A DNA stretch of 64,000 bases, taken from contig JAPOKA010000004.1 in NCBI GenBank assembly GCA_029977865.1, forward strand, positions 1-64,000. Reading direction: 5' to 3'. A program made the translations under genes and the position numbers. This stretch comes from a bacterium. GTDB taxonomy: Bacteria > Planctomycetota > Phycisphaerae > Phycisphaerales > SM1A02. Below, piece after piece: positions 1 through 7,582 of this stretch (within the stretch, counting starts at the first letter, position 1; every line of letters begins with the position of its first letter). Under the pieces are notes generated by a model, which had not been told where the DNA came from, searched no databases, and saw nothing but the letters and a program-made list of their open reading frames with translations.

Positions 1-76
1 CCACTGCGCCGATCGATACGGCCAGCAGGATCCACGCGATACGGCTGAAGTACCCGGTTCGATTGCTGTTGCTCAT
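1..76 (-). CDS. Partial gene, N-terminus of a membrane or secreted protein
   Basis: Only the first 25 codons lie in the window; the gene runs off the left edge. The ATG at 74-76 (minus strand) is preceded by a G-rich stretch that could serve as a ribosome site. The visible peptide begins MSNSNRTGYF and continues into a hydrophobic run (AWILLAVSIGAV), so the product starts with a short polar, positively charged segment followed by a membrane helix or signal peptide. No family can be assigned from so little sequence. It is divergent from the lipoprotein gene that starts at 265, with about 190 bases between the two starts. Confidence 0.55.
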   Translation of the reverse strand, partial: MSNSNRTGYFSRIAWILLAVSIGAV

Positions 77-264
77 GGAGCCCCCTGACGGAATCACACC
101 CGCAGCGTTGTACCCGCCCCTCCACAACATTACCATCCCGGATTCTGGGGTCCGGGGGCAGTCGCATTCGCCATCCGCACCGGTCGATCGGAGTTGTTGC
201 TTCGATCTCGCGAACGTCGTCGACCACGACGCGCGCGACCCGATCCGATTTCGGAGGATCACGA

Positions 265-2556
265 ATGTTCAAGACACGCCGGGCCACGGGCTGTCTCGGT
301 CTAGCAGCGGTGTCGCTGCTCCTGACCGCATGCAGCGGATCTGGATCTGAACGCCTTTCACTGGTGCAATTGGAGCCGATGCCTGCCCTGACGATCGAGG
401 AGTCTCAGCGAGACGGCTTCGTCATCAGGGTGTCTCCCGTCACCAAGGTCGCGCTTCAGTCGATGGGTCTCACAAGCCAGGAGGCCATCGCCGACTGGTT
501 CAACGCGCCCGTCGAGAAGACCGACCCCTTCATCGATGCCGTCGACGAGGAGTTGCAACGGGGAAGAGCCAAGGCCGCCAAGGCCGAGTCGATGACCGAA
601 CTCGACCTCTCGCCGGCGACGATCGAAATCCTCGATCTCTACGGAGTGCGATCGCCGTTGGCGCTCTCCGGATTCGATCTGGCAAAACTCGCAGAGGGCC
701 GGCGATGCGAGCAGGTCTGCCGGGCCGACATCGTTCGAGGGATGCGTCGGGCCGGCTGGGCCTGCATCAACGCCTCGGTGACCAATCAGCCGCGCGCAAG
801 TTGCCTCAACATCGACGGCGAGATGCTTGGCGCCCTCAACGCGACCAGTACACCGATCGCTCGCCAATTCCTCACTCGAGTCCCCGGCAGCCTTTGGGAC
901 ACCGCCAAGGTTGCCACACTTTCCGTGGACGTTGCCAGCGCCGAATCGGGGCTGCCCCCGGTGCGATGGTTCAAGGACATCGTGATTCAGCGGGGAGGCG
1001 AAGTCTCTGTCTCGATCGACGTCCTCGCCGCTCCCATGCCCAGCATCGGCGTGCGTCCTTCCATCGCCCTCGGACCGGGAGTCGTGTACGCCGGCGACTC
1101 GGTCGAACTCTTCCTCGAAGGAGGTTCGAAGGACTCGGTGTGGATGGTGGTTCCCCGACCCGCCCAGTTGAGCGAAGAGAACTTCGATCCGAGCCCGAGC
1201 GGCTCCGATCCGCGAGCCGGGCTCGCAGTCTGGTTCCGGATGCGCAACCTCGTCGCATCGACCAGCCGCGGCCGCAGCGGCGTCCTCGAGGGAAGCACCG
1301 ATCCGTCCCGCCAAATCGGATTCGGAAGCGCAGTCGCCTGGCGTCCTCGCTTCGAGTCTCCCTCGACCACCCTCATCGCGCTCGTACGCGGTCCGGATGG
1401 ATTCTGGGGCATGGCGACCCGCTCCGTGGCCGTCGTGGACCTTCGACCCGGATACTGGCTGATGCCTCGTCTGGCCTTGGCGAGCACGCCTCCGGTCCTC
1501 AAGGAGTTCGATGCATCGCTGCCGCCCGGCTCAAGCATGAACATCTACCTCACCCACTGGGTGCTGGCGCAGCTGACCTATGCCGGCCGAGTCGGAGACG
1601 CCATCGACTTCGAAATCCGATCGGACGAACTTCTTGACGCGAGTGTCCCGCTCGCATCGGCCACGGTCGACTTCGGCGACGGAAGCGGGGCAACCCGACT
1701 TGATCCCGATTCGATCCGCGGTGAACTCTCCCACCGATACGCGAACCCGGGTACCTACCGAGTGACCCTCAACACCACCGACTCGCTGGGGCTCACCCGT
1801 GAACAGTCCACGGCCGTCCGGGTCGATCCGGTGCCGCCACCCCCGCCCCCCGCAAGACCGCAGACGGCGCCGACGGCATCGATTCCTCCGGCGCCACCTC
1901 AGGCCACGGCTCCGAAGCCGTCGCTGGTGAACACCACCTCCGATCTGCTGCAGAGAGCGGTGAAGGAGTGGTCCGACCAGGTCGCCGCCATGGCTGCGGC
2001 CTCGGCCGGCGGGCGAGGAATGGCGATCGCCCACATCCACGAGCGAGAAAACCGGGGGCTCCTCGATCTGATGGATCACAACCTGGTGAACTCCCTGCTC
2101 ACCGAACAGGTCTCCATCTTCGAGCGAGAACCGGTCTTCCAGTTCGTACTGCCCGCCCGCGGCTTCGCCATCGCCGGCAAGATCGATCTGGAGTCGCAGG
2201 AGGCGGACAACGGCGATCAGTTGCTCACCGCTGCCGGAGAGCATGAGGCGGAATCCGAGGCTTTGATCTCGGCTTGGATGGACCAGCTCGAGAACACGGT
2301 GCCGCCGAACTGTCCGCTGCTCCTCGACTACAAGCTCAAGCGAGCTGAGGTACGGGTGCAGGAGGCCGGCAATCTGGCGGTTCGAACCGTCCGACTGCTG
2401 GCATTCGTCCGTCTCCACGACGTCACCACCGGTCAGATCCTGGCCGACGGCTCGGTGTCCACGGAGATGAGCGATACCGTTCCGAGGTCCGGCGCCAAGC
2501 CGCAAGGCGAGACCTGGGATTCGTTCCCGGATGGATTCATGATGGTCCGTGACTGA
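265..2556 (+). CDS. Large lipoprotein with PKD domain and CsgG/LpoB-like C-terminal region
   Basis: A 763-residue predicted lipoprotein. The N-terminus is a signal peptide with lipobox LTAC, so Cys23 would be lipidated. The ATG at 265 has a GGAGG seven bases upstream, which fixes the start. Residues about 30-450 match nothing I recognise. A PKD-type beta sandwich follows at about 455-520 (VDFGDGSG, then HRYANPGTYRVTL), then a Pro/Ala linker of about 35 residues. The last 200 residues (NLVNSLLTEQ, then VRTVRLLAFVRLHDVTTGQI) resemble the FlgO/CsgG/LpoB fold, in which a helix leads into a strand-rich lipoprotein core; this is a weak similarity read by eye. Probable role is at the envelope, partner unknown. 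The gene stands alone, upstream of serS. Confidence 0.75.
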   Translation: MFKTRRATGCLGLAAVSLLLTACSGSGSERLSLVQLEPMPALTIEESQRDGFVIRVSPVTKVALQSMGLTSQEAIADWFNAPVEKTDPFIDAVDEELQRGRAKAAKAESMTELDLSPATIEILDLYGVRSPLALSGFDLAKLAEGRRCEQVCRADIVRGMRRAGWACINASVTNQPRASCLNIDGEMLGALNATSTPIARQFLTRVPGSLWDTAKVATLSVDVASAESGLPPVRWFKDIVIQRGGEVSVSIDVLAAPMPSIGVRPSIALGPGVVYAGDSVELFLEGGSKDSVWMVVPRPAQLSEENFDPSPSGSDPRAGLAVWFRMRNLVASTSRGRSGVLEGSTDPSRQIGFGSAVAWRPRFESPSTTLIALVRGPDGFWGMATRSVAVVDLRPGYWLMPRLALASTPPVLKEFDASLPPGSSMNIYLTHWVLAQLTYAGRVGDAIDFEIRSDELLDASVPLASATVDFGDGSGATRLDPDSIRGELSHRYANPGTYRVTLNTTDSLGLTREQSTAVRVDPVPPPPPPARPQTAPTASIPPAPPQATAPKPSLVNTTSDLLQRAVKEWSDQVAAMAAASAGGRGMAIAHIHERENRGLLDLMDHNLVNSLLTEQVSIFEREPVFQFVLPARGFAIAGKIDLESQEADNGDQLLTAAGEHEAESEALISAWMDQLENTVPPNCPLLLDYKLKRAEVRVQEAGNLAVRTVRLLAFVRLHDVTTGQILADGSVSTEMSDTVPRSGAKPQGETWDSFPDGFMMVRD

Positions 2557-2578
2557 CCCGGATTCCCTCGTGACACGT

Positions 2579-2650
2579 CCAAGGGAGCCGCCCTTGGGCG
2601 GAAGGCCCAAGACCTGCCGGCGTGCGATCATCGGATCGCACGCCGGTATC
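2579..2650 (+). promoter_or_regulatory. Multi-hairpin serS leader or terminator
   Basis: Three inverted repeats lie in the 105 bases between the lipoprotein stop and the serS start. CCAAGGG (2579-2585) pairs with CCCTTGG (2591-2597) around a 5-base loop. The middle arm can instead pair forward: CTTGGGC (2593-2599) with GCCCAAG (2605-2611), loop GGAAG, so the two hairpins exclude each other. A perfect 13-bp stem follows (2617-2629 with 2634-2646, loop ATCG), then TATCTTTCT. This could be the terminator of the upstream gene or an attenuator in the serS leader. No Shine-Dalgarno is visible between the last hairpin and the serS ATG. Confidence 0.55.
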
Positions 2651-2661
2651 TTTCTGCTCCC

Positions 2662-4059
2662 ATGATCGACCTCAAGCAACTCCGCGACGATCCCGACCGC
2701 TTCCGACAGGGCTGCGCCGACAAGGGCGTCTCCGTCGACCTTGACCGACTCTTGGCCCTCGACGGCGAACGCCGAGGCATTCTCACGCGGCTCGAGGAGG
2801 CTCGCGCCGCGCAGAACAAGCTCGGCAAGGAGACCGGCCCGCAGATGGGCCGCCTCAAGGGGCAGCTCAAGTCGGCCGAGGGCGACGCCAAGGCGGCGAT
2901 CGAGGCGGAGCTTGCCCAACTCGAGCGCCGCCCCGCGGAACTCAAGGCCTCGATCCAGACCCTCGAGACCGAACTTGCCGCGATCGAGCCGGGGTGGCGC
3001 GACCTCTGGATGCAGGTGCCGCAACCGCCCGCCGCAGATGTTCCGCCCGGCAAGGGCAGCGAGGACAACGTCGAGATGCGGCGCTGGTCGCCGCCGGGCT
3101 TCGATCCCGCGAAGCCCTTCGCGGAGAATCGCGGCTTCGCGGCGAAGACCCACCTCGAACTGGTGCGCGATCTCGGGCTCGTCGACTTCGAGCGCGGCGT
3201 CAAGATGGCCGGCAGCCGCCACTACGTGTTGACGGGCCTCGGCATGCGCCTGCATCAGGCGGTGCTGCGCTGGGCGTTCGACTTCATGACGATCGAGCAG
3301 GGCTTCACGCCGCTCTCGGTGCCGGTCATCGTGCGCGAGGAGTGCATGACCGGCACGGGGTTCTTCCCCTCGGGCCGCGAGCAGGCCTACCACATCGAAG
3401 AGAGCCGCCGCGGCTCGGGCCACGACATGTTCCTCACCGGCACCGGCGAGGTCGGCCTCATGGGCTTCCACGCCGACGAGATCCTCGACGAGGCGACGCT
3501 GCCGCGCACCTACACCACCGTGTCGACCTGCTTCCGTCGCGAGGCCGGTGCTGCCGGCAAGGACACCGCGGGCCTTTACCGCATCCATCAGTTCGACAAG
3601 GTCGAGCAGGTCGTCATCTGCCCGCCCGACGATGCGATCAGCCGCGCGTGGCACCAGAAGATGCTCGGCTTCGTCGAGACGATGCTGCAGCGCCTCGCCC
3701 TGCCCTACCGGCTCCTCCAGTGCTGCCGCGGCGACCTCGGCACCAAGAACGAGGACATGATCGACGTCGAGTGCTGGATGCCCGGCCGCGGCGAGTCCGA
3801 CCCCGACGGCCGTCCGCTCGGCGACTGGGGCGAGACGCACTCGGCGAGCCGGCTCGGCGACTTCCAGACGCGTCGGCTGAACCTGCGCTGCCGCGAGGGC
3901 AAGGGCCCGGTCCGCTTTCCGTACGCCCTCAACAACACCGTGCTCGCAAGCCCGCGGATCCTGATCCCGATCCTCGAGGTCCATCAGCAGGAAGATGGCA
4001 GCGTGCTCGTGCCCGAGACGCTGCGCCCCTACATGGGCGGCGTCGAGCGGATCGGCTAG
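2662..4059 (+). CDS. serS: Seryl-tRNA synthetase
   Basis: Charges tRNA-Ser (and tRNA-Sec where present) with serine in the cytoplasm. At 465 residues it is slightly longer than typical bacterial SerRS. Residues 1-115 form the N-terminal helical hairpin (MIDLKQLRDDPDRFRQG, then the charged coiled coil LTRLEEARAAQNKLGKE) that grips the tRNA long variable arm. Class II motif 2 is present (TCFRREAGAAGKDTAGLYR). Motif 3 reads NNTVLASPRILIPILE rather than the common NGSGLAVGRTLVAILE, but keeps the essential Arg, and the C-terminus VPETLRPYMGG is standard. The ATG follows a large hairpin by 15 bases and lacks a clear Shine-Dalgarno. It converges on the LuxR-type gene. Identity is secure. Confidence 0.96.
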   Translation: MIDLKQLRDDPDRFRQGCADKGVSVDLDRLLALDGERRGILTRLEEARAAQNKLGKETGPQMGRLKGQLKSAEGDAKAAIEAELAQLERRPAELKASIQTLETELAAIEPGWRDLWMQVPQPPAADVPPGKGSEDNVEMRRWSPPGFDPAKPFAENRGFAAKTHLELVRDLGLVDFERGVKMAGSRHYVLTGLGMRLHQAVLRWAFDFMTIEQGFTPLSVPVIVREECMTGTGFFPSGREQAYHIEESRRGSGHDMFLTGTGEVGLMGFHADEILDEATLPRTYTTVSTCFRREAGAAGKDTAGLYRIHQFDKVEQVVICPPDDAISRAWHQKMLGFVETMLQRLALPYRLLQCCRGDLGTKNEDMIDVECWMPGRGESDPDGRPLGDWGETHSASRLGDFQTRRLNLRCREGKGPVRFPYALNNTVLASPRILIPILEVHQQEDGSVLVPETLRPYMGGVERIG

Positions 4060-4095
4060 CAGTCTCGCGCGAGACCCGCGAACGCCTCAGTTCAA

Positions 4096-4989
4096 TCAGG
4101 CTTCCTCGGCCGCCACGCCGAGCGCCTTCACCAGCGCCACCTTCGACCGCACCCCGAGCTTCGCGTAGCAGCGTCGAGTCAACGTGACCACGGTGTGATA
4201 GGAGACGCCCATCTCGGCGGCGATCTCCCGCTGCGATCGTCCGTGGGCCAGACCGAACGCGACCTGCCGTTCGCGCGTCGAGAGTTCCTCGATCCGCTCG
4301 GGGAAGGACTTCGCGGTCTCGGCCGCCCATCGCATGCCAATCACCTGCATGGTCGGGGTCGGCAGCACACCGGGACGAAGCGGTTCGAAATCGAAGGTGA
4401 CGTGGTAGGTGCACCACGGCTCGTCTTCGATCGGGTCGCCGCTTGACTGCCGACTCGACGTGCGGAAGAGCCGCTCGAACTGCGAGATCAGATCCCAGAT
4501 CCGGTGGAGTTCCTCGCGCGTGCAGGCGCCCGCATGCATGCTCTGCAGGAAGAACTCGCCCGGCGCGCGGGTCTTGTAGGACTTCGCGTGCTCGCGGATC
4601 TCCCGGCGCCGCTCCTCGCGGAGCACCCGCGCGACCTGCTCGACGGCCACCTCGTCCTTCCGATCGCGAGGGCGATATCCGATCGCGATCGTTTCGCGGG
4701 CCGTCCGCCACCGCGACGGCTTCCCGCGCCCCTCCGCAGCCTCGCGCTCGATCAGCACACCGCGACCGGGCGCGAGCAGCGCGTCGAGCGCCGCCTGCAC
4801 GCGACTTCGTTCGAACCGCGACGCCTTAACGAGTTCCTCGAGCGTCGCCGGGCGAGCGAGGCGGCGAAGCGACTCCCAGATCGCGAGCGGATCGTGGGTG
4901 GAGAGCGCTTCGAGCAGGCCGGGCCGCGGCGGCGCCCCGGCCGTTCCCGAAACCTCGGGCCGCCGGTGTCCCCTGCCGCGGCCACCCAC
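4096..4989 (-). CDS. LuxR-type helix-turn-helix transcriptional regulator
   Basis: A 297-residue regulator. The C-terminal 60 residues are a GerE/LuxR DNA-binding domain: ELSTRERQVAFGLAHGRSQ, then the recognition helix around GVSYHTVVTLTRRCYAKLGV. The N-terminal half looks like a winged helix (RRLARPATLEELVKASRF, then RSRVQAALDALL), so the protein may carry two DNA-binding modules. There is no REC, PAS or GAF domain that would name the signal. The centre contains a strand-rich part (WCTYHVTFDFEPL) of unknown role. The start is a GTG at 4989; the first 20 residues are Arg/Gly rich, so a later start is possible. It is divergent from the sorting-tail gene at 5.2 kb, with about 250 bases between, and could control it; that is only inference. 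Confidence 0.7.
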   Translation of the reverse strand: MGGRGRGHRRPEVSGTAGAPPRPGLLEALSTHDPLAIWESLRRLARPATLEELVKASRFERSRVQAALDALLAPGRGVLIEREAAEGRGKPSRWRTARETIAIGYRPRDRKDEVAVEQVARVLREERRREIREHAKSYKTRAPGEFFLQSMHAGACTREELHRIWDLISQFERLFRTSSRQSSGDPIEDEPWCTYHVTFDFEPLRPGVLPTPTMQVIGMRWAAETAKSFPERIEELSTRERQVAFGLAHGRSQREIAAEMGVSYHTVVTLTRRCYAKLGVRSKVALVKALGVAAEEA

Positions 4990-5242
4990 CCGAGACGCCG
5001 GCGATGGTGCTTGGGCTACTTCGTCGCGGGCGACGCGTCGCTCGATTCCGCGACGCGTCCACGACTCACTCGGAGTTTGCGCTTGACGCGCCCGCCACAG
5101 TTGCCCCTCCCTTCAACTGGAGTTCGCGGCATCGTCCGCGTCGCCTTTCGGAGTGTGACGCTCCCAGCTCGACTGCCCCCTGTTCAGAGGAGAACTGAGG
5201 ATCGCTTGTCGCCGGACGACCTACGGCATCCGCCTCGCCTCG

Positions 5243-5872
5243 ATGACCCTCTCCCTGTTTGCCGCCGTCGCGGTCGCGAGCGAGTCTCACGCAACGGTCG
5301 CCTACAGCAATCTTGCGGTCGCTGGAGGGGCGACCTCGGCCGACTTCAGCTTCGGCAATCGCAGTCGCATCGCCCAGCAGTTCACCGCGGCCGGAACCGG
5401 CTCGATCACCAGCGTGAAGTTGAATCTCTATCGCGACACGTCTTGGTACGGACCTCATCGGTACTACAACGTCGAGATCTGGAGCGGCAGCGGAACCACG
5501 CCGACGGCGAGCCTCGCCGTGCTCACCACCAATGGCGACTGGAACGCGACCGCCATCGTCTCTGGAACGCATGCAGCGCCAGTCTCCGTCGTCGAGTTCA
5601 CCGCCTTCTCGGGAAACACGACGCTGACCGCCGGGACGACCTATTGGATCGTGGTGACTCAGGCCGGCAACGGCCCCGCCAGCAAGCGATGGATCCTCGC
5701 CGGCAGCGGAGGCCAGACCGCCTCGTACAACGCCAACACCTCGACGTGGACCAACAACGGCACCGGCTCCAACCTCGGCGCCCAGATCACCGTGGGCGCG
5801 GTGCCAGGCAGCGGACTCGCCGCGATCGGCCTGGCCGGGCTCGCGGCTGCTGACGGCCGTCGACGCCGCTGA
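5243..5872 (+). CDS. Secreted protein with PEP-CTERM-like sorting tail
   Basis: A secreted beta-rich protein of 209 residues from the ATG. The middle resembles the choice-of-anchor type domain: SRIAQQFTAAGTGSITSVKL, then WSGSGTTPTASLA, and a motif LTAGTTYWIVVTQ typical of that group. The end is VPGSGLAAIGLAGLAA followed by DGRRRR, the sorting tail recognised by exosortase-type enzymes. The annotated ATG gives an unusually short signal peptide without positive charge. Reading upstream in the same frame adds RIACRRTTYGIRLAS, a normal Arg-rich n-region, starting at a CTG (5195) or ATC (5201) just behind GAGGAG at 5187-5192. The true start is therefore probably non-AUG. It converges on rsmE with only 9 bases between stops. 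Confidence 0.75.
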   Translation: MTLSLFAAVAVASESHATVAYSNLAVAGGATSADFSFGNRSRIAQQFTAAGTGSITSVKLNLYRDTSWYGPHRYYNVEIWSGSGTTPTASLAVLTTNGDWNATAIVSGTHAAPVSVVEFTAFSGNTTLTAGTTYWIVVTQAGNGPASKRWILAGSGGQTASYNANTSTWTNNGTGSNLGAQITVGAVPGSGLAAIGLAGLAAADGRRRR

Positions 5873-5881
5873 GCGTTCGCT

Positions 5882-6613
5882 TCAGGCGCCTCGCACCGCC
5901 GCGACCGCGATCACCGCCGCGGTCTCGATGCGCAAGACATGCGGCGACAGCGAGACCCGGCTCGCCCCTGCCGCTTCCGCTGCCGCGAGTTCGCCTTCGC
6001 TGAAGCCGCCCTCGGGACCGATCAGGATGCGGACGGTCGCAAGCCCTCGCGCGGCGTCGCCTCGCGAGCCCCACGACTCGATCGCCGTCGGAATCGGCAT
6101 GCCTCCCGGATGCGCGATCGCGACGCAGACGCCCTCGCCCCCGCGGCATGCCTGCGCGACGGAGATCGGCGCAGCGAAGGTCGGCACCCACGCGCGACGG
6201 CTCTGCTTCGCCGACTCGATCGCGATGCGCAGCCAGCGATCGGGGGTCTCGTCATGCGGCTTGACCACGCCCCACTCGCATCGCAGCGGGATCAGATGAT
6301 CGACGCCCGCTTGCGTCGCCATGTCGAGCAGCGTCGAGAGACGATCGCCCTTGGGAAGCGCGGTCGCGAGTTCGATCCGTGGCGCGAAAGGCTCGTGCCG
6401 CTCGATCGAGTCGATACTCGCCTCGACGTTGCCGCGGCGGTCGCGGGTGCCCAAGAGCGACGCGTGGGCCAGAGTGCCCCGGCCATCGAAGAGGACGACC
6501 GAGTCGCCTTCGCCGAGCCGCCTCGCTCCGGTCGCGTGCTTTGCTTCGTCCTTGGCAAGAAGCACCACTCCAGCCTCGGGCAGCGGATCGAGATGGAACC
6601 ACGGTGCCGCCAT
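5882..6613 (-). CDS. rsmE: 16S rRNA m3U1498 methyltransferase RsmE
   Basis: SPOUT-class methyltransferase that methylates N3 of U1498 in 16S rRNA. With start at 6613 the protein is 243 residues, the usual size. Family signatures are clear: the N-terminal PUA-like domain (HATGARRLGEGDSVVLFDG), then the knot region with GVDHLIPLRCEWGVVK and ESAKQSRRAWVP, the nucleotide loop IGPEGGFSEGELAAAE, and the closing LSPHVLRIETAAV. The ATG at 6611-6613 overlaps the thiD stop by one base (TGATG), so translation is likely coupled to thiD; an upstream in-frame extension exists but lies inside thiD and is not needed. Confidence is high. Confidence 0.95.
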   Translation of the reverse strand: MAAPWFHLDPLPEAGVVLLAKDEAKHATGARRLGEGDSVVLFDGRGTLAHASLLGTRDRRGNVEASIDSIERHEPFAPRIELATALPKGDRLSTLLDMATQAGVDHLIPLRCEWGVVKPHDETPDRWLRIAIESAKQSRRAWVPTFAAPISVAQACRGGEGVCVAIAHPGGMPIPTAIESWGSRGDAARGLATVRILIGPEGGFSEGELAAAEAAGASRVSLSPHVLRIETAAVIAVAAVRGA

Positions 6614-7521
6614 CAGAGCTCGCCTCGCTCGGTCGCCGCGCGAATCGCATGCAGGTGATCGGGCGGTCCCTTGCCGAGCCCCACACAGAGATTCCAGCCC
6701 GACGCGAGCGAACGCACCACGAACGCCCGCGCCTCCTCGATCGCTTGCTGAAACGGCACGCCGCGGGCAAGCCCCGCCGCGATCGCCGACGACAGCGCAC
6801 ATCCCGAGCCGTGCAGATGCGGCGTGTCGATCCGAGGCGACTCGAGCCGTCGCACCTCGCCGTGATCGACCAAGACGTCGACGATCGGTTCGTCACTCGG
6901 CTCCGCGCCGGACTCGCATCCGACGCGGCTGGCGAGTCCTCCGCCCTTCAGAAGAACCGCCGCCGAGGTGAGCGTCGCAAGCGATCGAGCCGCGTCCTCC
7001 ATCTCCTCGATCGTCTCGGGCGTGTCGGACTCGCCAAGCAGACTCGCAGCCTCGTGGCGATTGGGGGTGATCACGCTCGCCAAGGGAAGCAGGTGATCGC
7101 GAATCGCTGCGACCGCCTCGGCTTCGACGAGGGCGTCACCGCCCTTCGAGACCATCACCGGATCGATCACGATCGCCGGCGGCGGGTCTTCCAAGGCGAG
7201 CTCGCTGAGCCAGTCGGCGACCACTGCGGCGATCTCGGCGTTCGCGATCATCCCCACCTTGATCGCATGAAAGCGGAGGTCCGCGGCGAGGGCGTCGAGT
7301 TGCGCCTGCACGAACTCCGGCGGCACCGCATGAACCCCGGTCACACTGCGGGTGTTTTGGGCGGTGAGGGCCGTGATCGCCGCCCCGCCGTAGACCCCGA
7401 AGGCACTGAAGACCTTGAGATCGGCCTGGATCCCGGCGCCCCCCGACGGATCGCTACCGGCGATCGAGAGTGCACTCGGGACATTGGGCAAGCGCGGAAC
7501 CGGCGGCTGATCGGAGACCAT
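6613..7521 (-). CDS. thiD: Hydroxymethylpyrimidine (phosphate) kinase ThiD
   Basis: Phosphorylates HMP and HMP-phosphate in thiamine pyrophosphate synthesis. It belongs to the ribokinase-like fold. Visible signatures: the N-terminal ALSIAGSDPSGGAGIQADLK, the segment YGGAAITALTAQNT, IDPVMVSKGGDAL, TPNRHEAASLLG, LLKGGG, and the catalytic/anion-hole HGSGCALSSAIAAGLARG, where DTxHxxGxGC is the family pattern. From ATG 7521 the product is 302 residues, about 35 longer than usual, with the excess before and after the core. No Shine-Dalgarno is seen at 7521; the kinase core could begin about 13 residues later. It is the first gene of a thiD-rsmE pair. No TPP riboswitch is visible upstream. Confidence 0.93.
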   Translation of the reverse strand: MVSDQPPVPRLPNVPSALSIAGSDPSGGAGIQADLKVFSAFGVYGGAAITALTAQNTRSVTGVHAVPPEFVQAQLDALAADLRFHAIKVGMIANAEIAAVVADWLSELALEDPPPAIVIDPVMVSKGGDALVEAEAVAAIRDHLLPLASVITPNRHEAASLLGESDTPETIEEMEDAARSLATLTSAAVLLKGGGLASRVGCESGAEPSDEPIVDVLVDHGEVRRLESPRIDTPHLHGSGCALSSAIAAGLARGVPFQQAIEEARAFVVRSLASGWNLCVGLGKGPPDHLHAIRAATERGEL

Positions 7522-7582
7522 GCGGCGATTGTGGGGCAGTCGGGCCGGAACGACCAGCCCGACCGACCCCACGCTCGTTGGT

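Noticed and set aside
4062-4075. GTCTCGCGCGAGAC palindrome after serS
   Set aside because: No loop and no U tract; may be a protein site but nothing supports that.
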